Of a stretch of DNA of 14,040 nt, positions 1-6,447 are shown in pieces. The notes under the pieces were generated by a model. The model did no database searches, was not told where the DNA came from, and saw only the letters and a program-made list of their open reading frames with translations. The position numbers and the translations under genes are program-made. The DNA comes from an uncultured Eggerthellaceae bacterium (GTDB taxonomy: Bacteria; Actinomycetota; Coriobacteriia; Coriobacteriales; Eggerthellaceae), in contig CAKUNS010000036.1 of the NCBI GenBank assembly GCA_934668515.1, positions 1 to 14,040 of the forward strand, given 5' to 3'. The stretch's first letter is position 1. Every line of letters begins with the position of its first letter.

Positions 1-2
1 AC

Positions 3-395
3 GCGACGTTCGCATACCGAAGAAGCGAGTTCGACGACCTCGCGAAGCTCACCGCCCGCATGAAGCGGGACATCTCTGGACTCCTGTTCGACCACCTCGA
101 CTTCTTTCAGGCGTTCGACGATGTGAAGATCTATTACGACAACGGCCAGGACATCGTCAAGAAGGCCCTCGATCAATCCTTCGGGTTCGCCCTCTCCAAG
201 GGTGTCTTGGAGCGCCGCAAGACATCGATGACCGACTATCGGCTCGAACAGTCCGCGGACTACCTATGCACAATCGAGCTGGCTGGCATCAAATACGCCG
301 CGAAGGAAGACGGAGAGACCTACAACAAATTCTTCGGCGGAATCGGCGCCTTTAAGAAGAATAAGCTCAAACAGACGAGGCGAAAGGCTATTTAG
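3..395 (+). CDS. DUF3800 domain protein, C-terminal part (5' end outside window)
   Basis: The reading frame is open from the left edge of the window to a TAG stop, giving 130 residues of the C-terminal half of a longer protein. The segments VKIYYDNGQDIVKKALDQ, DYRLEQSADYLCTIEL and FFGGIGAFKKNKLK match the C-terminal signature of the DUF3800 family as I know it (YYDNGQ, then DYRLxQxADLxCTxEL, then a lysine-rich tail). DUF3800 proteins have a predicted RNase H-like fold, occur patchily in bacteria and phages, and have no settled function; roles in defence or RNA processing have been suggested. No start can be assigned; the first ATG in frame (60) is internal. A DUF3800 gene beside a decayed transposase fits an accessory region. 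The family call is fairly sure; any function is inference. Confidence 0.75.
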   Translation, partial: ATFAYRRSEFDDLAKLTARMKRDISGLLFDHLDFFQAFDDVKIYYDNGQDIVKKALDQSFGFALSKGVLERRKTSMTDYRLEQSADYLCTIELAGIKYAAKEDGETYNKFFGGIGAFKKNKLKQTRRKAI

Positions 396-446
396 AGAAC
401 GGCCCTTGCAAGCGGCGGGAACTGCGCTCCAAAACTTGAACGGCTC

Positions 447-556
447 AAATAAAGACTACGCCACTAAGGAACTGGCTACGGAACTCCTCCGGAGTCAGTT
501 CCTTCAGTTTAACTTGACGCCTCCTCGTATCCCAATGGACGATACAAGCGTTAAGG
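447..556 (+). other. Hairpin-rich stretch downstream of the DUF3800 gene, possible structured RNA
   Basis: Two clear inverted repeats lie just after the DUF3800 stop codon. In the first, AAGGAACTG (466-474) pairs with CAGTTCCTT (496-504), with an inner ACTCC/GGAGT hairpin (483-487 and 491-495). A second copy of GGAACT (480-485) could compete for the same 3' arm. In the second, CTTGACGC (513-520) pairs with GCGTTAAG (548-555, one G-U pair), enclosing GTATC/GATAC. Several candidate structured RNAs have been described beside DUF3800 genes (the DUF3800 RNA motifs), so this could be one. Alternatives are a terminator for the DUF3800 gene, although there is no good T run, or the end of the IS remnant, since the second hairpin overlaps the transposase stop codon. 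Confidence 0.35.
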
Positions 557-778
557 TCCGCCTGAAGAACTGAGCATCCGTCTGTACCACAGCGGGCTCA
601 TCTTTCCGAGCGATTCTTTAATTCGTTGCTCATTGTACCAATGGCAGCAGTGGTCAATCGCAAACGCGAAACCATTGATGATTCATCCGTTCCCGCTCTC
701 GCCGTAGAACAGCTCTGCCTCCAAACGCCCAAAGAACGAGTTCTTCCACCATCGGGACTGGACCGGCGTTCCATGAAG
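551..778 (-). pseudogene. Decayed IS3-family transposase, C-terminal fragment
   Basis: In one minus-strand frame the stretch reads KNSFFGRLEAELFYG, then an in-frame TGA (683-685), then WYNEQRIKESLGKMSP followed by LWYRRML, ending at a TAA (551-553). This is the usual C-terminus of IS3-family (orfB, DDE) transposases: the NFFGxLKxExFYG block containing the last catalytic glutamate, and the WYNxxRIKxSLGxMSPxxYR block. Upstream the similarity moves between frames: ERRSSPDG in another frame resembles the SRxGxSPDN block, and a weak HGDRW-like trace sits near 815-830. With a stop, frame changes and no N-terminus, it cannot make an active enzyme. I could not define terminal inverted repeats or a target duplication, so the extent of the element is unknown. 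Confidence 0.75.
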
Positions 779-910
779 TTATTTACCATTACGTCTTAAA
801 CGCTCACGCTGAAGGCGGCACCATCCACCTATCCCCGTGCTGCCACTGACTACGATGCGATTAGAAGAACTGGCGCCAAATAGCAAATACCCCGTTCCTA
901 TCCCCTATTG

Positions 911-957
911 AAAAATAAAGAAACCGAGCCTGGACTATCTCCAGACTCGGTTTCTTT
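911..957 (-). terminator. Strong intrinsic terminator of the surface-protein gene
   Basis: An 18-bp stem (917-934 with 940-957, one mismatch) closes a 5-base loop. On the minus strand it is followed by ATTTTT. It lies about 60 bases after the stop codon of the adhesin gene. On the plus strand the stem itself ends in TTTCTTT, so it may also act on transcription coming from the left. Confidence 0.85.
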
Positions 958-1014
958 CATCAAGTGATCCTATTGCTCAACCTCGCAACAAACGAAACGC
1001 ATGAAGCGCAATAG

Positions 1015-4000
1015 CTAGTTCATCTTTCTGCGACGCAGTGCGAATGCCGCAACAGCAGCGGCCGTAACGGCGATCAGGGCAATTGCGCCACCGACGAGAG
1101 TAAGGTTATCGCCCGTCTCCGCGAGAGCCGTCTTTGATTTGTTTGCCGTTTTGTCACCATTGTTATTAACGGTATTGCCGGTTACATTCTCATTTGCAGA
1201 GGAATTATCGCCGTTGTTGGCGTTGCTTCCGTTAGCGGCATTGCTTCCGTTGTTGGTACCGTCGCCCTTGCCCGCGTTGTCACCATTGCCTCCGTTGTTA
1301 CCGTTATCGCCAGTACCGGGCTTAACGGTAGAGGAATCATCGCCTGTTCCAGCGTTATCGTTAGTCCCAGGCTTAACAATAGAAGGAGCCGCTGCCTTCC
1401 AACCTGCATGCAACGTGAGCTTGGGCACCGTGTCGTCTACGGCTACATCGAAGTCGTAAGGCTTGGTGCAATCCTCGTCAGAGAACCACCCAGTAAAGGT
1501 ATAGCCTTCCTTGGTAGGATCTGCCGGCTTTGCCACCTTGCCGCCAACGACAACAAGCTGAGAGTCAACTGCTGAACCCTGTTTGGAGTCGAAGTTAACG
1601 GTAACTGCCTTCTCAACACCGTACGTGCCATCAGCATTAGCAGTAGGAGTATAGCCTTTGGCACAGTAGTTCACAGGAACCTCGTTAGAGAACGTGCCGC
1701 CCGCGACGTCAATCGTTGCCTTCGTGGGGTCATCAGTAGTAGCGCCCGTGGTGTAGTCAATCGCGTGCAGCAAACCGTTGACGGTGCCGCCGGTAATTGC
1801 CACCTTCGCCGGGTTGCCCGCAACGCCATCGTAGGTCAGAGACTCAATGTCGCCATTTACAGTGCCACCGCTAATCGTGAGTTCGGCGCCGTGTCCGCCG
1901 CTATAAGTCCACGCCGAAATGTTGCCGTTAACAGTGCCGCCTTCGATGGTGGCGTTCTTCCAATTCTGAACCGCATAACTGTTCGCGGAGTTGATGGAGC
2001 CGCCTTTCACATAAAGGGTGCCGTAATCGACCTTAAGGGCAATAAAGTTATCTTGCGTGAAGGTACCACCAGCAACGGTCATGGTCGGCAATGCGTCCGG
2101 CTTACTATCGGTGCCAATGCGAACAAGGGACGCGCCCTTTGTTCCGCCTGCACCGCTGCCATTCTTGACGGTGCCGCTTTCGAACAACAGGTCGCCCTCC
2201 CTCTGGACATCAATGACATAGTGGGAGGAAACGCCGGAATTCTCCGCGGTGTCCTCACGCATAATGGTGCCCGTCTGGGCCTCGCTGGAGTCCACAATGG
2301 TGACCTTGCTCGTGACCGTCAGCGCCGGCTTGCGCTCGCCCGTGCTGCCATTGAGGGTATGACCGTTCAGGTCGAGCGTGACGTCATTCGCGGTGATCGT
2401 GACGTTTTCTTTCGTGTCGGCCAGCAGCTGGACTGTATCGCCATCCTGAGCTGCGGCGATGGCATCGGCGAGAGTGGCGTATGCCTTCGTGCCGATCTGC
2501 GCCACGCCGGCAACAACACCGTATGTACCGTCGCCGTTGTCAGTAGGAGCGTAACCGGGAGCCAAGTAGCTTGTGCCTTCGCCCTCAGGAGAGACATTGG
2601 GGTCGAAGCCGACAAACTTGCCGCCGCTGATGGCGACATTTGCGCTGCCGTCCACATACGCATCATCGATGCAGTTGAACAGATACTTGCTGCTGCCTTC
2701 CCACTTCTGGCGCAGGTCGAAGGTGCCGCCCTTGACGAACAGGGTGCCCTCCTCCACTTGAACCACGCTGACGTTACCGTAGAAGGTGCCGTTTTCGATG
2801 GTCAGGTCGCCCTTCTTCACGTTGATGGTGTAGCAGTCGTTCTCCTTGGCATCCATGGTGCCGTCGCCAGTGATGGTCACCTTGGCGCCATTCGTAATGG
2901 ACAGGATGGCGTTGGCATTATCGCCCCAGATGTCTTGCGTGTTCTTGATGCTCTTGCCGTTCAGATCCAGCGTGATGTTCTTGTCGATGGTCAGCTGGGT
3001 GTTCTGCTCGACATCCGTCAGTAGGGTAATGGTCTTGCCCTTTGCACTCAGACGAATCGCCTCTGCCAGAGTCTCGTACTTCTTGCTGCCGACCTGAGCA
3101 ACGTAGTGGCCTTCCTTGACGCCGTAGGTGCCATCCGCGTTCTTGGTGGGAATGAAGCCATCGGCACAGTAGCCTTCGGAAATGCTCTTATTAAACGTAC
3201 CGCCGGAAACCTCGAAGTTGTCAGAGGTGCCCTTGCCGACACCGCGGAAAATGCTCTCCCCAGACATCTTGTTGACGAAGTGGCCGCCGGTAACCCGCGT
3301 GATAGCGGTATAACCCTCCACAACACCAGTCGCGACAACCTGCGGGTGGTTCCACCGTCCTGTGGTGGTCAGACTCTGAATAAACTCGCCACCAGTGATC
3401 GTCGTGTTGCCGTAGGCGAAAACAACGCCCGTATAACCATTCGTTGCATAGCTCAGCTCGAACTTGCCACCGTTGATGGCGAGAGTAGAACCTTCCTCGC
3501 TCTTGACGACATTCAAGCCACCCGAATAAGAACCGCTTTCGATGGTCAGCGTGCCCCAGTTGTCGATCATAGAGGAGCCCGTGTTGCCCGCCGTGGCGGT
3601 CACATCCGCCAGCGTCAGGTTGGCGTTACCGTCCTTCGTGACCTCAATGTTGTAGTAGCCGGTGCCGCCCACAACATTACCGTTCTTCACGGTAATGGTG
3701 CCACCCTGCACGGAGATCGTGGCCTTGCCGGCGTTCGTATTCGCCAGCGTCTTGCCGCCCAGGTCGAGGGTGATGCTCTTGCTGATGGCCACGTCTTCGG
3801 TAGCGTCCGTCAGCAGCGTGACAGTCTCGCCGTCCTGAGCTGCGTCGATTGCGGCCTGCAGGCTGGAATACTTCGTGCCATTAACTTCTGCAACCGCTGC
3901 CGTAGTACCTTCCCCGAAAGTTTCGGCTGCGGGAGCAGCTGCCTCATTAGCCGCTTCCTGATTGGACGCCTTACCGGTCGTCGCATCGGCTGCTTTGCCA

Positions 4001-4218
4001 GTCGTCTCGGGCTGCGCAACAGATGTGGCACCTGAAATTGCACCAGCGTCAGCGCCTTCTGCTTGGGCAGAAGACTGAGTAAGCTCAGTCGTGAATGACG
4101 ATCCCCCCCCCGATACCGCGCCATCGTCAGCCGCAAATGCTGCAGTTGGCAACATCATGGGACACATGGCAACACTCATGATGACCGGAATGACTTTGTT
4201 CGCGTTGCTTTTCTTCAT
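1015..4218 (-). CDS. Sortase-anchored surface protein with beta-helix-type repeats and an InlB-type repeat
   Basis: This 1067-residue protein is secreted and wall-anchored, probably an adhesin. It has a signal peptide (residues 1-29, cleavage likely after AFA), then a Ser/Ala/Thr-rich stretch to about 107. Three long repeats follow (about 108-367, 370-568 and 571-869). Each opens with a block like YxTLxxAIxxAxxGxTVxLLTD and TLDLxGxTL, continues as GGT-rich short strands typical of right-handed beta-helices, and closes with GYxPTxNxDGTYGV. Residues 871-940 (GYTFTGWFSDEDCTKPYDF) are a Listeria-Bacteroides/InlB B-type repeat. An Asn/Gly/Asp-rich spacer (945-1025) leads to the sorting signal LAETG (1032-1036), a hydrophobic segment and RRRKMN. 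LAETG is a variant of LPXTG. The ATG at 4218 is preceded by AGAGAGGA at a rather long spacing. A G9 run lies at codons 36-39. The ligand is unknown. Confidence 0.9.
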   Translation of the reverse strand: MKKSNANKVIPVIMSVAMCPMMLPTAAFAADDGAVSGGGSSFTTELTQSSAQAEGADAGAISGATSVAQPETTGKAADATTGKASNQEAANEAAAPAAETFGEGTTAAVAEVNGTKYSSLQAAIDAAQDGETVTLLTDATEDVAISKSITLDLGGKTLANTNAGKATISVQGGTITVKNGNVVGGTGYYNIEVTKDGNANLTLADVTATAGNTGSSMIDNWGTLTIESGSYSGGLNVVKSEEGSTLAINGGKFELSYATNGYTGVVFAYGNTTITGGEFIQSLTTTGRWNHPQVVATGVVEGYTAITRVTGGHFVNKMSGESIFRGVGKGTSDNFEVSGGTFNKSISEGYCADGFIPTKNADGTYGVKEGHYVAQVGSKKYETLAEAIRLSAKGKTITLLTDVEQNTQLTIDKNITLDLNGKSIKNTQDIWGDNANAILSITNGAKVTITGDGTMDAKENDCYTINVKKGDLTIENGTFYGNVSVVQVEEGTLFVKGGTFDLRQKWEGSSKYLFNCIDDAYVDGSANVAISGGKFVGFDPNVSPEGEGTSYLAPGYAPTDNGDGTYGVVAGVAQIGTKAYATLADAIAAAQDGDTVQLLADTKENVTITANDVTLDLNGHTLNGSTGERKPALTVTSKVTIVDSSEAQTGTIMREDTAENSGVSSHYVIDVQREGDLLFESGTVKNGSGAGGTKGASLVRIGTDSKPDALPTMTVAGGTFTQDNFIALKVDYGTLYVKGGSINSANSYAVQNWKNATIEGGTVNGNISAWTYSGGHGAELTISGGTVNGDIESLTYDGVAGNPAKVAITGGTVNGLLHAIDYTTGATTDDPTKATIDVAGGTFSNEVPVNYCAKGYTPTANADGTYGVEKAVTVNFDSKQGSAVDSQLVVVGGKVAKPADPTKEGYTFTGWFSDEDCTKPYDFDVAVDDTVPKLTLHAGWKAAAPSIVKPGTNDNAGTGDDSSTVKPGTGDNGNNGGNGDNAGKGDGTNNGSNAANGSNANNGDNSSANENVTGNTVNNNGDKTANKSKTALAETGDNLTLVGGAIALIAVTAAAVAAFALRRRKMN
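1146..1386 (-). repeat. Low-complexity Asn/Gly/Asp codon repeats in the wall-spanning region
   Basis: The DNA is built of degenerate short repeats related to GGCAACAACGG and encodes residues 945-1025 of the surface protein (stretches such as NGNNGGNGDNAGKGDG). It acts as a flexible spacer between the folded domains and the sorting signal. Such tracts often vary in copy number between strains. Confidence 0.6.
4103..4111 (-). repeat. Homopolymer tract G9 within the adhesin coding sequence
   Basis: Nine C on the plus strand are nine G in the coding strand, spanning Ser36 to Gly39 just after the predicted signal peptide. As read, the frame is open. One G more would stop translation at a TGA at 4085-4087 (about 44 residues). 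One G fewer would enter another frame that stops at 3810-3812 (about 135 residues). This is the layout of a slippage contingency locus. Confidence 0.6.
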
Positions 4219-4283
4219 TTCTTTCGCATCGTCCTCTCTGTATTCTCTATTTCTCGCATTTGCTCTGTGTGTTCGCTCTTGAC

Positions 4284-4308
4284 GTTATAGGCTACTTGTT
4301 GCGCAACA
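4284..4308 (-). promoter_or_regulatory. Palindrome and -10-like site upstream of the surface-protein gene
   Basis: TGTTGCGCAACA (4297-4308) is a perfect 12-bp palindrome about 80 bases upstream of the adhesin start. On the minus strand it sits just before TATAAC (4284-4289), a plausible -10 box. It would therefore overlap the promoter spacer and -35 region, a typical operator position. No good -35 hexamer is visible. A near-identical palindrome lies upstream of the next gene. Confidence 0.45.
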
Positions 4309-4360
4309 TCGAAAACAGTACACTGCGCCCTCGTTTAGCTTGCTCCCGTTCGCCCCATAA

Positions 4361-4396
4361 ATTAAAAGGGTGACATCACTGTTTCGATGGCACCCT
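4361..4396 (-). terminator. Intrinsic terminator overlapping the end of the 40-codon gene
   Basis: On the minus strand AGGGTGCCATC (4386-4396) pairs with GATGTCACCCT (4367-4377), 11 bp with one mismatch, around an 8-base loop, followed by TTTAATTT. The left arm lies inside the last codons and the stop codon is in the loop side of the right arm. The element therefore fits the small gene rather than the adhesin promoter downstream. Confidence 0.65.
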
Positions 4397-4498
4397 ACCG
4401 TTTGCAGAATTCGATTCAAAGCGAAGTTCATTACGAGCGATAATCGTAGCTTCACCGTTCTCCGAAACAACAAGTTCTTTCGTTTCCAATTTAGCCAT
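4376..4498 (-). CDS. Small protein of 40 residues, unknown function
   Basis: The predicted product begins MAKLETKELVVSENG and ends VPSKQ. It is hydrophilic, with no membrane segment, no cysteine and no signal peptide. Three independent signs support a real gene: a purine-rich RBS (GAGAGGGG, about 9 bases before the ATG), an upstream -10-like TATCAT at 4548-4553 preceded by TGC, and an intrinsic terminator that begins within its last codons. It lies upstream of the adhesin gene on the same strand, and both are preceded by the palindrome TGTTGYGCAACA. I do not recognise a family. It could be a small regulatory or structural protein, or the region could be a small RNA whose reading frame is incidental. 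Confidence 0.55.
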   Translation of the reverse strand: MAKLETKELVVSENGEATIIARNELRFESNSANGRVPSKQ

Positions 4499-4547
4499 GC
4501 TATCACCCCTCTCAATGAAACAACGCTTGTGCAGAACCAACGGAGAT

Positions 4548-4607
4548 ATGATAGCAGACTAAAAAATTAATTGTATGTCGGATAAGTAATGTTCATGTTG
4601 TGCAACA
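4548..4607 (-). promoter_or_regulatory. Palindrome and promoter region of the 40-codon gene
   Basis: TGTTGTGCAACA (4596-4607) differs from the palindrome before the adhesin gene by one central base. On the minus strand it is followed by an AT-rich stretch with TACAAT (4570-4575) and an extended -10-like TGCTATCAT (core 4548-4553). The palindrome would lie about 60 bases upstream of a start made from the latter. -35 boxes are poor, as expected for a regulated promoter. Confidence 0.4.
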
Positions 4608-4682
4608 CATACACCGATAAAGGCAAATCGCATGCACTTTGAAGTGTAAAAGCACCCTGACATCGCCCTGCAAGCCAGCGGA

Positions 4683-4876
4683 CTACCATGTGCAAAGGAA
4701 TCTGTCGAACAGCCCAACCATCCCCTTGCACACCTCAAAATCAAAATCCTGACTTCGAAGGTGACGAATCGCTATCACACTTGCAAAAATCGCAACCAAT
4801 AGCAAGTAAGTACAAGCAGTAAAGTAATTAGGACTGAACTCCTTATGTCCTTGAGCAGTTCGCAGTCATCGAACAC
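4683..4876 (-). pseudogene. Possible frameshifted small membrane protein
   Basis: Two overlapping minus-strand frames look protein-like. The first starts at a GTG (4874-4876, preceded by AGAGG) and reads an acidic N-terminus followed by SSVLITLLLVLTCYWL, stopping at 4775. The second is open from 4865 to a TAG at 4683-4685 and reads TYLLLVAIFASVIAIRHLRS then a charged tail. Joined by one frameshift near 4805 they would give one protein of about 65 residues with a single membrane segment. This may be a decayed gene or chance. The rest of the stretch between 4608 and 4991 shows no supported gene, only a GAGAAGG/CCTTCTC hairpin at about 4950-4973 without a T run. Confidence 0.25.
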
Positions 4877-4991
4877 GTATTGCCTCTAACGAACTCCCCG
4901 CCGCCAAGGAACGTCTCGCCCCCCACGCGGCGACACTCGCTATATACACGAGAAGGTCACCCTTCCCCTTCTCCGAAAAATAACAGCGACT

Positions 4992-5228
4992 TTAATCACT
5001 CCGAATCCCATCAAGCGTCTTGCCCTGCTTGCGCGCCTGCGCCAGCATGAACAATTTCGCCAAATCGGTGGTTTCGTACACACGCCAACCCCATGTGGTA
5101 TTGCGCTGTTTGACCAGCCCAAATCCACCGGAGCCATCGTAACACGCACGCTGAATGTCGCGACGAGTCAAACTAATTAAGGCTTCCACTTGGGAAATCT
5201 TCCATCCATCTACAGCTTCATCGCGCAT
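4992..5228 (-). CDS. MerR-type DNA-binding protein lacking an effector domain
   Basis: This 78-residue protein is essentially one MerR-like winged helix-turn-helix. WKISQVEALISLTRRDIQRACY (about residues 9-30) is the helix-turn-helix, WRVYETTDLAKLFMLAQAR (about 48-66) matches the RxYxxxDLxxLxxIxxxR wing and helix, and GKTLDGIRSD corresponds to the GxxLxxI end of the domain. Family members usually go on with a dimerising coiled coil and often an effector domain; here the stop follows at once. The ATG at 5228 is chosen over an upstream ATG at 5315 because AAAGGAGG lies 7-8 bases before it and the family similarity begins there. A perfect 19-bp dyad 28-46 bases upstream may be its own operator. 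It may be a stand-alone regulator, an excisionase-like protein, or the remains of a larger regulator. Confidence 0.75.
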   Translation of the reverse strand: MRDEAVDGWKISQVEALISLTRRDIQRACYDGSGGFGLVKQRNTTWGWRVYETTDLAKLFMLAQARKQGKTLDGIRSD

Positions 5229-5255
5229 CCCCTGCCCTCCTTTCTTCCAGCTAAC

Positions 5256-5274
5256 CTGTTCAACGCTTGAACAG
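5256..5274. promoter_or_regulatory. Perfect 19-bp dyad, probable operator of the MerR-type gene
   Basis: CTGTTCAACGCTTGAACAG has 8-bp arms in perfect inverted repeat around CGC. It lies in the leader of the MerR-type gene. The length agrees with the 18-20 bp dyads bound by MerR dimers, but no convincing -35/-10 pair flanks it, so autoregulation is inferred from position only. Confidence 0.5.
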
Positions 5275-5562
5275 CAACGCCACATTTGCTGATCGGCGTT
5301 ATTCCTCTCGCGCATCTTTTCTGCCCCTCCTCACGACCAAGACAGAGTCGTCTTTGCCCTGTCGCAAGAGGGCTTGTAAATTTCGCGAAGTAAAAAACGC
5401 AAAAAGCCGAAGACGATGAAACGAGCGTTCGCGGAGAACCACAGGACTGGCAAAAAACTACTCGCCTGCTCAGGATTCGAATCCGATAACCCCAACGATC
5501 GAAGTACCGAATTGGACAGCACGAAGCCAAGGCACGCTTTCGCGCGCCCCCATCCATTCGCT

Positions 5563-5568
5563 TATACT
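5563..5568 (+). promoter_or_regulatory. Possible -10 box of the MBL hydrolase gene
   Basis: TATACT lies about 45 bases before the ATG at 5614. No good -35 box was found at the expected distance. Apart from the dyad, the rest of the 385-base gap (5229-5613) holds a 12-bp palindrome GGATTCGAATCC (5473-5484) and a short GCCCT/AGGGC hairpin (5356-5373) of unknown meaning. Confidence 0.25.
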
Positions 5569-5613
5569 TGCTCAAGAAATAACTGCGCAATCGCGCGTGA
5601 AAGAAAGAACCCA

Positions 5614-6435
5614 ATGCTGAAATTACATGTGCTTGCAAGCGGCAGCAAAGGCAATGCCGCTATCGTGGAAAACGCAAAGACTGGCACAGGTGTGCTTATT
5701 GACTGCGGAATATGCAAACGCGATTTCCTAGAACGTTGCGACCAGGCAGGCTTCGATCCAGCAAGAATTGAAGCCGTGCTCATCACGCACGAGCATGGGG
5801 ATCACACCAAGGGTTTGGGCGTGGTGCTACGCGGATTAGCGAAATTAGGCTGCGCTCCGACGATTTTCGCCAATAGAGCCTGCATCGACGCAAGCAGCAC
5901 GCTACAGAAAACAGATGATGTTTTTGGTATTTCCCCGCTAACGCTTGAGCGGAATTCGATAGAAGCCGCTGGCTTAGACGTACTCCCTTTCGTCACCCGC
6001 CACGATGCTGCCGCTTCGTTTGGCTTTCGCATTGAAGCATCCGATGGAGACGCACTGGGATACATAACCGATTCGGGCATCGTGACAAGCACCGCACACG
6101 AGGCTTTGCTCGACGTGCGCATCTTGGCTTTGGAAAGCAACCATGACGAAACCATGCTGAAAAACGGCAGCTATCCCTACGTCATTAAAAGGCGAATCGC
6201 CTCGGAATTCGGGCACCTATCGAACCCGCAAGCCACCGAGGAGCTTGCCGCCCTTATCACCGAATCTCGCAATGCAGGGCTTCGCATACCCGAAACCGTT
6301 ATCGCCATGCACGTCTCGCAAAACAACAACGACTACAACCTGCCAAGAGCGGCGCTTGAAAAAGGACTCGCTATCGCCGACGGCAACGCGCGCGTCCTAT
6401 GCGGCTATCAAGGACGCCTCACAAGCGTGAGTTAG
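5614..6435 (+). CDS. MBL-fold metallo-hydrolase, YycJ/WalJ-like
   Basis: This 273-residue cytosolic hydrolase of the metallo-beta-lactamase superfamily binds two metal ions. The N-terminus LHVLASGSKGNAAIV is the hallmark SGSxGN strand of the YycJ/WalJ (VicX) group. The metal motif HEHGDH is at residues 59-64, further ligands are likely at His130, Asp153 (ITDSG) and His233 (MHVSQNNND), and GHLSN lies at 200-204. In Firmicutes the relative YycJ is linked to the WalRK operon and has been connected to DNA mismatch repair and cell-wall control; here the gene stands alone. The frame extends upstream to 5416, but similarity to the family begins exactly at the ATG at 5614, so the shorter start is preferred although the RBS (GAAAGAAAG) is weak. 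The next gene is convergent with a gap of only 12 bases and no visible terminator. Confidence 0.85.
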   Translation: MLKLHVLASGSKGNAAIVENAKTGTGVLIDCGICKRDFLERCDQAGFDPARIEAVLITHEHGDHTKGLGVVLRGLAKLGCAPTIFANRACIDASSTLQKTDDVFGISPLTLERNSIEAAGLDVLPFVTRHDAAASFGFRIEASDGDALGYITDSGIVTSTAHEALLDVRILALESNHDETMLKNGSYPYVIKRRIASEFGHLSNPQATEELAALITESRNAGLRIPETVIAMHVSQNNNDYNLPRAALEKGLAIADGNARVLCGYQGRLTSVS

Positions 6436-6447
6436 CCAACGCGCTCA

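Noticed and set aside
641..799. Plus-strand frame of 52 codons
   Set aside because: It is opposite the IS3 transposase remnant, lacks an RBS and has no recognisable features.
1765..4035. Two long plus-strand open frames (419 and 309 codons) opposite the adhesin gene
   Set aside because: They mirror the codon bias of the minus-strand beta-helix gene, show no domain, and the minus strand has signal peptide, repeats and sorting signal in one frame.
4559..4744. Minus-strand frame of 61 codons
   Set aside because: It has no RBS, a Cys-rich random-looking composition, and covers the palindrome and promoter of the 40-codon gene.
5473..5484. GGATTCGAATCC, resembling a tRNA T-loop
   Set aside because: No acceptor, D or anticodon stems can be folded around it on either strand; it is just a 12-bp palindrome.
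5210..5638. Minus-strand frame of 142 codons over the MerR leader and the MBL start
   Set aside because: It lacks an RBS, has no domain and overlaps two better supported genes.
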